Assembly (NCBI RefSeq): GCF_000239295.1
Contig: NZ_JH417666.1
Coordinates: forward strand, 1 to 43,276
Direction: 5' to 3'
DNA length: 43,276 nucleotides
Origin: Flavonifractor plautii ATCC 29863
GTDB lineage: Bacteria; Bacillota; Clostridia; Oscillospirales; Oscillospiraceae
Shown: in pieces, positions 23,612 through 29,320 of the stretch
How positions within the stretch are numbered: position 1 is the stretch's first letter
How the letters are laid out: every line of letters starts with the position of its first letter
The notes under the pieces: model-generated
What the model was told of the DNA's origin: nothing
Databases searched by the model: none
The model's input: only the letters and a program-made list of their open reading frames with translations
Position numbers and translations under genes: made by a program

Positions 23612-24231
23612 GCGTGGGCTGGTATTTCCTGCTGGCGGCGGCCGGGCTGGATCTGCTCCTCCCCTTCCTGCTGGCCCCATTTTACCCCGGCTACTCCCAC
23701 CGGCGGCAGGTCATGAGCGTGCTGGGCAGCCCGGAAAGTCCGGTGCGGTGGGTGTACCGGGTGTGGCTGGTGGCGCTGGGGCTGCTCCTGTGCGCCGCCA
23801 CACCAGACCTATGGGCTGCCTTTGGAAACCGCTCTCCTGTCCTGACCGGGCTGCTGATCGCGGTGCTCTGCGTGTTCGCCCTGGGGGCAGGGGTACTGGC
23901 CGGGCTGTTCAGCGTCAATGCCGACAAAGCGGTGGAGACAGCGGCCTCCCGCATCCACGGCGTCGGCTCGGTTCTGGGCTTCCTGGCCCTGGCCTTTGCT
24001 CCCCTTCTGGTGGCGCTGCTGGCTTTTCGGGATGGTGCCGGCGGGGCCGGGGTATTCTCCCTGATCTGTTTTGCCCTCGATGTGTGCTGTTTCACCCTCT
24101 TTGTTATGGCGGACAAGGAGGCGTGGCGTGGCACCCGGCTGGCCCAGGAGGGCACATGGCAGCGGCTTACCCTCCTGTTTATGTACCTGCCGCTGGCCGT
24201 TCTGGCTGCCTCACAGCTCATTCAGAAATAG
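23608..24231 (+). CDS. DUF998-like integral membrane protein
   Basis: This 207-residue protein has about six hydrophobic segments and resembles the DUF998 family: an N-terminal FYPGYSHRRQVMSVLGSPESP loop and a middle segment ending in ASRIHGVGSVLGFLAL with the conserved His. No function is established for the family. Translation begins at a GTG overlapping the stop of the Crp/Fnr-type regulator as GTGA, so the two proteins are made together and this may be its dedicated target or sensor. A strong terminator follows 5 bp after the stop. Confidence 0.75.
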   Translation: MSVGWYFLLAAAGLDLLLPFLLAPFYPGYSHRRQVMSVLGSPESPVRWVYRVWLVALGLLLCAATPDLWAAFGNRSPVLTGLLIAVLCVFALGAGVLAGLFSVNADKAVETAASRIHGVGSVLGFLALAFAPLLVALLAFRDGAGGAGVFSLICFALDVCCFTLFVMADKEAWRGTRLAQEGTWQRLTLLFMYLPLAVLAASQLIQK

Positions 24232-24235
24232 ACCA

Positions 24236-24271
24236 CGAGGGGGCGTCCCATCTGGGACGCCCCCTCGTTTT
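24236..24271 (+). terminator. Intrinsic terminator of the regulator-DUF998 operon
   Basis: CGAGGGGGCGTCCC (24236-24249) pairs perfectly with GGGACGCCCCCTCG (24254-24267) and is followed by TTTT, touching the spoIVA stop. On the minus strand there is no T-tract. Confidence 0.93.
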
Positions 24272-25748
24272 ACAGAATGATGCAGATCAGTCCGCCGGAG
24301 CCCTCGTTGATGATGCGCTGGAGTGTCTCCTGGAGCTTGGCGCGGGCGTCGTCGGGCATGCGCTTGAGCTTGCCGTTCAAATCCTCGCTGACCAGCTCAT
24401 GGAAGGACTTGCCGAAGATATTGGACTGCCAGATGGCCTTGGTGTCCCCCTCGAACTCCTGAAGCAGGAAATTGACCATCTCCTCGCTCTGCTTTTCGTT
24501 GCCCACGATGGGCGAGACCTCGGTTTCGATGTCCGCACGGATCATGTGGATGGAGGGGGCGGAGGCCTTCAGGCGCACGCCATAGCGTCCCCCCTGCTTG
24601 ACGATCTCCGGCTCCTCCAGCACCAGCTCGTCGGTGCTGGGCACCACGATGCCGTAACCGGTGGACTTAACCTCTTCCAGCGCCCCGGCTACCTTGTCAT
24701 ACTCCGTTTTGACGTGGGCAAGGCTGGAGAGCAGCTCCATGAGATCACCATCGTCGTGGATGGTGAAGCCGGACTGCTCGGAGAGCGTATCGTAGAACAG
24801 CCCCCGGGGCAGCTCCAGCTGGGCGGCGGCCAGACCGGTGCCCAGGCTGATGGAGGTGATACGGGCGCTGCTGACAGTGTCGCACTCCCCAATGGCGGTG
24901 ACCGTACGCTCCACATCCCGGATGCGGTGCATCCCGGCCGCCCCCTCCCGGATGGCCGTATACAGGCCGCTCTTGATGGGGTGGTCGTAAGGCAGGGCGT
25001 CCACCCAGGGGGGCAGGAACAGATCCAGCTCCTTCACCGGGAACTCGTAGAGCACCCCCTTGATGATGGCGGTTACCGCCGCCTCGTCCAGCTCCAGGCA
25101 GTCGGCGCACACACACGTCACGTCATAGCGGGAGGCGATGTCCGCCCGGATGGCCTGTGCCCGGTCGGAATTGGGGTAGGACGAGTTGAGCACCACCAGG
25201 AAGGGCTTTCCCAACTCCTTGAGCTCGGTGATCACCCGCTCCTCCGCCTCCAGATAGTCCTCCCGGGGGATGTCGGTAATGGAACCGTCTGTGGTGACCA
25301 CGATACCGATGGTGGAATGCTCCGCAATGACCTTGCGTGTGCCGATCTCCGCGGCCTCGGTCATGGGGATCTCATAGTCAAACCAGGGGGTGGTTACCAT
25401 GCGGGGGCTGTCGTCCTCCAGGGAGCCCACCGCGCCGGGAACCATATAGCCTACGCAGTCGATGAGGCGGACGGAGAAGGCCGCCCCGTTGTCCATGGTG
25501 ACCTGAACGGCCTCCTCCGGGACGAATTTGGGCTCGGCGGTCATGATGGTGCGCCCGGAGCCGCTCTGGGGCAGCTCATCCCGGGCCCGCTCCCGGCGGT
25601 ACACGTTGTCGATATTGGGGATGACCATGGTCTCCATGAAGCGTTTGATAAAGGTCGATTTTCCCGTCCGCACCGGCCCCACGACGCCGATATAGATATC
25701 CCCCTCGGTACGCAGGGCAATATCTTCATAGATCTTGCGTTGTTCCAC
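24270..25748 (-). CDS. spoIVA: Stage IV sporulation protein A, coat basement-layer ATPase
   Basis: SpoIVA polymerises on the outer forespore membrane by ATP hydrolysis and forms the platform for the spore coat; it is anchored by SpoVM. The 492-residue product has the same length as the B. subtilis protein. It shows the N-terminal Walker A GPVRTGKS (24-31), the DELPQSGSGRTIMTAEPKFVP block, LIDCVGYMVPGA, STIGIVVTTDGSITDI and the very conserved C-terminus ERIINEGSGGL-type ending in Ile-Leu. The start is GTG at 25748, 7 nt after AAGGAGG; eight in-frame upstream codons lie on the site. A SigE-like promoter precedes it. Confidence 0.97.
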   Translation of the reverse strand: MEQRKIYEDIALRTEGDIYIGVVGPVRTGKSTFIKRFMETMVIPNIDNVYRRERARDELPQSGSGRTIMTAEPKFVPEEAVQVTMDNGAAFSVRLIDCVGYMVPGAVGSLEDDSPRMVTTPWFDYEIPMTEAAEIGTRKVIAEHSTIGIVVTTDGSITDIPREDYLEAEERVITELKELGKPFLVVLNSSYPNSDRAQAIRADIASRYDVTCVCADCLELDEAAVTAIIKGVLYEFPVKELDLFLPPWVDALPYDHPIKSGLYTAIREGAAGMHRIRDVERTVTAIGECDTVSSARITSISLGTGLAAAQLELPRGLFYDTLSEQSGFTIHDDGDLMELLSSLAHVKTEYDKVAGALEEVKSTGYGIVVPSTDELVLEEPEIVKQGGRYGVRLKASAPSIHMIRADIETEVSPIVGNEKQSEEMVNFLLQEFEGDTKAIWQSNIFGKSFHELVSEDLNGKLKRMPDDARAKLQETLQRIINEGSGGLICIIL

Positions 25749-25793
25749 TTGCGATTCCTCCTTCGGCCGCATGAGCCGGTCGTTTTCTCTACA

Positions 25794-25822
25794 TACCTAT
25801 GGGGATAAGCCGTAAATTATGC
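25794..25822 (-). promoter_or_regulatory. SigE-like promoter of spoIVA
   Basis: On the minus strand GCATAAT (25816-25822), 14-bp spacer, CATAGGTA (25794-25801). This resembles the mother-cell SigE pattern (an ATA-containing -35, 14-15 bp, CATA-type -10). spoIVA is SigE-dependent in B. subtilis. The assignment is by eye. Confidence 0.5.
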
Positions 25823-25841
25823 CTCGTCCCCGGACAGAACC

Positions 25842-25873
25842 AAAAAGCCCGCCCGGCATTTGCCGGGCGGGCT
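25842..25873 (-). terminator. Intrinsic terminator between sipL and spoIVA
   Basis: AGCCCGCCCGGC and GCCGGGCGGGCT pair around ATTT; on the minus strand TTTTTG follows. spoIVA therefore needs its own promoter. Confidence 0.92.
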
Positions 25874-25877
25874 GGTT

Positions 25878-27404
25878 TTACCGCTTGCGTGGGATGAGCA
25901 GGAGCTGCCCCTCCGGGGCCACGTCCTCCTCCAGCGCGTTGGCGCACATGATGTCCTGTGCGGTGGTACCGTAAGACTTGGCAATGTCCCAGAGCCGTTC
26001 CCCGTTTCCTACCATACGCAGAACAATGGAGGGCTGGCCGGAGTGATCCCGGGGGGTACCCTCATCCATATGGACCGCAGACACGGCGGCTGTGGTGCGG
26101 CTGGTCATGGCCGTGTACCGGAAACCCACCGGGAAGCGCACCTCAATGCCACCCGTCGTCGGGGTGGCAAAGACAGGGGCGGTACAGCCGCAGTGGCAGG
26201 AGCAGGACGCCTCCTCAGGCAGCTCCAGGGGGCAGGCGGCCTGGAGCTGCCGGGTGATGGAGGTGCGGGCGCCGTCCTCCGTGAGGTAGAGCACCGTCAC
26301 GTTGGCCTCGGCGGTCAGCGTCACCCGTCTCCCGTCCCGGCTCTGGGTGATGGCGCCGATGGTCACATAGGCGTCCGACACCTCCTGGGCCAGCATCCCG
26401 GTTTCCAGGATCTCCCGCACTGTCAGCTCCTTCTCCCCGTGCTCCACCAGACGGCCCAGCGTATAGGTCCGGCTCTCCGCCGTAAGCTGGAAGGCGGTAG
26501 AGTACACATCCGTCAGCATCTGGAGCGTGCGCTCCTCCCGCACCACCGCTTGGGCCAGCAGCCCCATGGAGACGCTGATGGTGCGGCCGTCGCCGCTGTC
26601 CAGGGCGCAGTCCAGGCCGGTCAAAACCACGTACACATCACAGGTGGACTCCTCCCCCGCCCCGGTAATCTCCATGATCTGGGAGAAGGGCAGCTCATAT
26701 TCCGCTGTGCACAGTCCGCCGGCGGAGGAGCGGTAGAGCATCTGAAGCTGGCCCTCCCCCTTGAAAATAAGCTTGTTTCCGATGACCTTGGACTCACTGC
26801 ACCGCAGGGCAGCGCGGCACTTCAGCAGCTCTTCCGCCTCCGGCTTGCTGCCGGACAGGCTGATTTCATCAGAAAATGTAAAGGGCTTCTCCTGCACGCA
26901 GACTGTGGTACAGGCATCACACTGCTCAGACATCTGCTGCACACCAGCTTCCTCCGGAGCCAGCACTCCGCTGCAGATGTCATCCTCCACCGGGGCATAG
27001 ACCTGCACACAGAAAGCCAGATCCACCCGGACCAGCACCTTGCGGGGGTTGATCAGCCGGGCGTCTGCCCCCTGTACCCGCGGCAGGGCTACCACGCGGC
27101 ACAGAGGCGTCAGCGCCGGGTGCTCCAGAGTACAGGAAAAGGGCAGTTCCACCTCCATCCGGCGTATCCCCTCTTCACCGTCCGGGAGGTAGAGCAGCGC
27201 CGCCCGTACCGAGCCGGAGAGCTCCACCCGACCATCCTGGAGCACCTTGTCCCGCAGGCATACCACGCCCTCGGTATCGCAGATGCGAAGGATATCCGGA
27301 CAGGCATCCGGTACAATGCTCTCCAGTGTCTCCTCGCGGCAGACGGTTGTATCCAGTACGGCCTCATAGCCGCTCCGTTGAGTCCGATCCAGTTCCAGCT
27401 CCAT
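25878..27404 (-). CDS. sipL: SPOCS/DUF3794-LysM spore-coat protein (SipL/SpoVID-like)
   Basis: The 508-residue protein is built of repeated SPOCS (DUF3794) domains (segments such as CPDILRICDTEGVVCLRDKV and a later repeat around VYSTAFQLTAES) and ends in a LysM domain (about 462-506: VGNGERLWDIAKSYGTTAQDI...GQLLLIPRKR). This order is that of C. difficile SipL, which binds SpoIVA through its LysM domain to encase the forespore; B. subtilis SpoVID is the functional counterpart. Location directly upstream of spoIVA and downstream of spoVM supports the role. The ATG at 27404 follows AAGGAG; frames from further upstream are rejected. The exact number of SPOCS domains needs a profile search. Confidence 0.88.
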   Translation of the reverse strand: MELELDRTQRSGYEAVLDTTVCREETLESIVPDACPDILRICDTEGVVCLRDKVLQDGRVELSGSVRAALLYLPDGEEGIRRMEVELPFSCTLEHPALTPLCRVVALPRVQGADARLINPRKVLVRVDLAFCVQVYAPVEDDICSGVLAPEEAGVQQMSEQCDACTTVCVQEKPFTFSDEISLSGSKPEAEELLKCRAALRCSESKVIGNKLIFKGEGQLQMLYRSSAGGLCTAEYELPFSQIMEITGAGEESTCDVYVVLTGLDCALDSGDGRTISVSMGLLAQAVVREERTLQMLTDVYSTAFQLTAESRTYTLGRLVEHGEKELTVREILETGMLAQEVSDAYVTIGAITQSRDGRRVTLTAEANVTVLYLTEDGARTSITRQLQAACPLELPEEASCSCHCGCTAPVFATPTTGGIEVRFPVGFRYTAMTSRTTAAVSAVHMDEGTPRDHSGQPSIVLRMVGNGERLWDIAKSYGTTAQDIMCANALEEDVAPEGQLLLIPRKR

Positions 27405-27458
27405 AGCGTTCCACTCCTTGTACGGGCCGCAGCCCTTTTTCATGCATTCTGCTACAGA

Positions 27459-27487
27459 ACTATATGTACAAGGTGGGAAGACTATGC
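27459..27487 (-). promoter_or_regulatory. SigE-like promoter of sipL
   Basis: On the minus strand GCATAGT (27481-27487), 14-bp spacer, CATATAGT (27459-27466). It has the same spacing and nearly the same -35 as the candidate before spoIVA. It starts just after the spoVM stop and suggests co-expression of the basement-layer genes in the mother cell. Confidence 0.55.
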
Positions 27488-27494
27488 CCGTGGC

Positions 27495-27572
27495 TCATGC
27501 GCCCCGGATGCCGAAAATGGTCTTGAGTATTCCGCGCAGCGCTTTGGGTGATTTAACCACGACGATCTTCAT
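27495..27572 (-). CDS. spoVM: Stage V sporulation protein SpoVM (micropeptide)
   Basis: This 25-residue peptide begins MKIVVVKSPKALRGIL and ends in FGIRGA. B. subtilis SpoVM (26 residues, beginning MKFYTIKLPKFLGGIV) has the same plan: a short N-terminal strand, a central Pro (here P9), then an amphipathic helix that recognises the convex forespore membrane and anchors SpoIVA. The ATG at 27572 follows AGGGAGG by 8 nt and overlaps the stop of the 56-residue gene upstream as ATGA. The position after thiN matches the B. subtilis thiN-spoVM order. It would be missed by usual length cut-offs. Nothing else of this size and pattern is known to me at this locus. Confidence 0.88.
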   Translation of the reverse strand: MKIVVVKSPKALRGILKTIFGIRGA

Positions 27573-27739
27573 AGCACAGCCTCCCTGTCGTCCCAAATTC
27601 GTTTGAGCCAGTCTCTGCCCCGGCTACCCGCCCAAGCACCCGCACCGAAGGCGATCAGACAGGCCGGATGGAGCAGCAGGGCTGCCCCCCCCACGCACAG
27701 CGCTGCCGTTCCCAGGCGCTTTCTGGTTTGTAGCGTCAA
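27569..27739 (-). CDS. Unrecognised 56-residue membrane protein coupled to spoVM
   Basis: The protein has a basic N-terminus (TRKRLG), one long Ala/Gly/Leu-rich hydrophobic segment (about 10-38, perhaps a kinked or double hairpin around H24-P25) and a charged tail with Trp residues (GRDWLKRIWDDRE). The start is TTG at 27739, 8 nt after AAAGGAGG; another TTG at 27760 lies upstream of that site. Its stop overlaps the spoVM start by four bases, so the two are translated together. I do not recognise a family. The position suggests a forespore-membrane partner of SpoVM, which is inference only. Its ribosome-binding site is buried in the 27743-27793 stem-loop. Confidence 0.75.
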   Translation of the reverse strand: MTLQTRKRLGTAALCVGGAALLLHPACLIAFGAGAWAGSRGRDWLKRIWDDREAVL

Positions 27740-27742
27740 AAT

Positions 27743-27793
27743 GGCCGCCTCCTTTCGCAACTGGTTCTGTACCAGTATACGCAGGAGGCGGCC
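27743..27793 (-). promoter_or_regulatory. Large stem-loop burying the ribosome-binding site upstream of spoVM
   Basis: GGCCGCCTCCT (27743-27753) and AGGAGGCGGCC (27783-27793) are perfectly complementary. Inside lies ACTGGT (27760-27765) with ACCAGT (27771-27776), separated by two symmetric 6-nt internal loops and a 5-nt apex. On the minus strand the 3' arm contains the AGGAGG used by the 56-residue gene. It begins 16 bp after the thiN stop and is followed by ATTTTG, so it may instead be, or also be, a weak terminator of the thiN operon. A -10-like TATACT sits in the internal loop; RNA starting there would lack the 5' arm and free the site. Confidence 0.6.
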
Positions 27794-27809
27794 AAGGGTT
27801 CCCAGTTCA

Positions 27810-28442
27810 TCAGACGCGCTGGCTCCGGATCAGCAGGGCGCGGCCGGCGGAAAGGCAGATCTCCACCTCGTCGCCCAGCGGCTCATTACTCACTGAGAGG
27901 GTGTCGCCGCGAGTGAGTACCGCGTCGGTCAGCGGATATTTGAGTCCCCGCAGGGTGACGCCGGTCACGCGGCGATCCAGAGGAACCAGAGAGAGGTAGT
28001 GATAGCAGGGACGGTTGGTTAGCCGCAGCACTCCACTGTCCAGCAGGCGCACCTCATTATCGGCATCCACCAACAGCGCCCGGCCGCCGTGGTCGGCGAT
28101 CCACTCCAGAAGCACCAAGTTGGAGGCGGTATGGTCCAGCCGTCCCCCAGTACAGCCGCACAGCAGGAGCTCCCGGTAATCCAGCTCCAGTGCCTGATCC
28201 ACCGCTGCCTGGAGGTCTGTCATATCCTTTTCCACCGGAAGCGTGATGCAGGGGACATCGCCCTCCGGCGCACCGCCGGAGTCCCAGTCGCCGATCAGAT
28301 AGTCCGGCCGCAGTCCGGCCGCACGGGCGTTGCGTACCCCGCCGTCGGCACAGAAGACCGTCCATCCGCCACCGTCCAGATAAGGGCGGAGAAAGGCCCC
28401 GTCTCCGCAGGGGACTGAGCCGAAAAGCAGCGCGCGCTTCAT
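27810..28442 (-). CDS. thiN: Thiamine pyrophosphokinase
   Basis: ThiN transfers pyrophosphate from ATP to thiamine to form the cofactor TPP. The 210-residue protein has the family motifs ADGGVRNA (32-39), DYLIGDWDS (47-55), the PVEKDMTDLQ segment and GCTGGRLDHTASN, plus a C-terminal beta-domain (VTLRGLKYPLTD, SNEPLGDEVEI). The ATG at 28442 overlaps the rsgA stop as ATGA. The rpe gene that lies between rsgA and thiN in B. subtilis is missing here. No TPP riboswitch is visible; expression comes from the upstream operon. Confidence 0.95.
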   Translation of the reverse strand: MKRALLFGSVPCGDGAFLRPYLDGGGWTVFCADGGVRNARAAGLRPDYLIGDWDSGGAPEGDVPCITLPVEKDMTDLQAAVDQALELDYRELLLCGCTGGRLDHTASNLVLLEWIADHGGRALLVDADNEVRLLDSGVLRLTNRPCYHYLSLVPLDRRVTGVTLRGLKYPLTDAVLTRGDTLSVSNEPLGDEVEICLSAGRALLIRSQRV

Positions 28443-29320
28443 TTCCGTTCCCATTCGGGCACTTCCTTTGCCTGCTGATACAGCCGTACATAGCTGGCGT
28501 GACGGCTGGGGGCGATCTCTCCAGCCTTTACCGCAGCAAGAACTGCACAGCCCTTTTCCTTTACATGAGAACAGCCGGTGAATCGGCATTGCTCCAGATA
28601 AGGGGCGAACTCCCGAAAGGTATATTGCAGTTCCTCAGGGCGACGGAGCTCTATCTCCTCCGTGTCGAAGGAGGAGAAGCCGGGGGTATCTGCCACAATG
28701 GCGCCGGAGCGGAGCCGAAACAGCTCCACATGGCGGGTAGTATGGCGGCCACGGCCCAGCTTGTCGGAGACCTCCCCCACCTGGAGGCGGAAGCCGGGCT
28801 CCAGGGCGTTGAGTATGCTGGATTTGCCCACACCGGAATTTCCTGTAAAGGCAGAAACCTTTCCAGCAATTGCCCCAGAGAGCTCCTCCAGTCCCTCCCC
28901 TGTCTCGGCGCTCACCCGGAGGGTGGGGAACCCGGCAGCGCGGTAGGTCTGGTAGAGCTCCTCCGCCGCATCCAGGTCGCACTTGTTGATGCAGATGACC
29001 GGCTGGCAGTTCCGCCCCTCCGCAATGGAAACCACGCGGTCAATCAGGAATGGGTCGGTAACTGGAATGGCGCCGGAGGCAATGACTACGAGCTGATCAA
29101 TGTTGGCCACCGCCGGTCGCTGAAATTCGTTCCTGCGGGGCAGGATTTCATCGAGAATCCCCGCCCCGTTATCCAGAGGGGTGAAGATGACCTTGTCCCC
29201 CACCAGGGGGGTGATCCTCTGATGGCGGAACTTTCCCCTTCCGCGGCAGGCGACCAGAACCCCATCTACGCCGTCCACGTAATAGAAGCCGCTGATGGCC
29301 TTTAAAATAATCCCTTCCAT
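28439..29320 (-). CDS. rsgA: Ribosome small-subunit biogenesis GTPase RsgA
   Basis: RsgA is a circularly permuted GTPase that checks late 30S maturation. The 293-residue protein has an N-terminal OB domain (1-65), then the permuted G motifs in order: NKCD (112-115), GNSGVGKSS (160-168) and DTPGFSSF (about 212). A C-terminal zinc-binding domain follows (CRFTGCSHVKEKGCAV with a later SRH). The start overlaps the prkC stop by one base (TGATG) and its stop overlaps thiN. In B. subtilis (CpgA) it is linked to PrkC phosphorylation, and the two genes are adjacent here as well. Confidence 0.96.
   Translation of the reverse strand: MEGIILKAISGFYYVDGVDGVLVACRGRGKFRHQRITPLVGDKVIFTPLDNGAGILDEILPRRNEFQRPAVANIDQLVVIASGAIPVTDPFLIDRVVSIAEGRNCQPVICINKCDLDAAEELYQTYRAAGFPTLRVSAETGEGLEELSGAIAGKVSAFTGNSGVGKSSILNALEPGFRLQVGEVSDKLGRGRHTTRHVELFRLRSGAIVADTPGFSSFDTEEIELRRPEELQYTFREFAPYLEQCRFTGCSHVKEKGCAVLAAVKAGEIAPSRHASYVRLYQQAKEVPEWERK

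Noticed and set aside
23748-25808. Long plus-strand open frame antisense to spoIVA
   Set aside because: It has no start context and runs across several genes; the minus strand encodes a textbook SpoIVA. High GC makes long antisense frames common.
25860-27551. 563-codon plus-strand frame opposite sipL and spoVM
   Set aside because: No ribosome-binding site, no recognisable domain, and it starts within a terminator hairpin.
28443-28500. TPP riboswitch for thiN
   Set aside because: thiN overlaps rsgA by four bases, leaving no leader.
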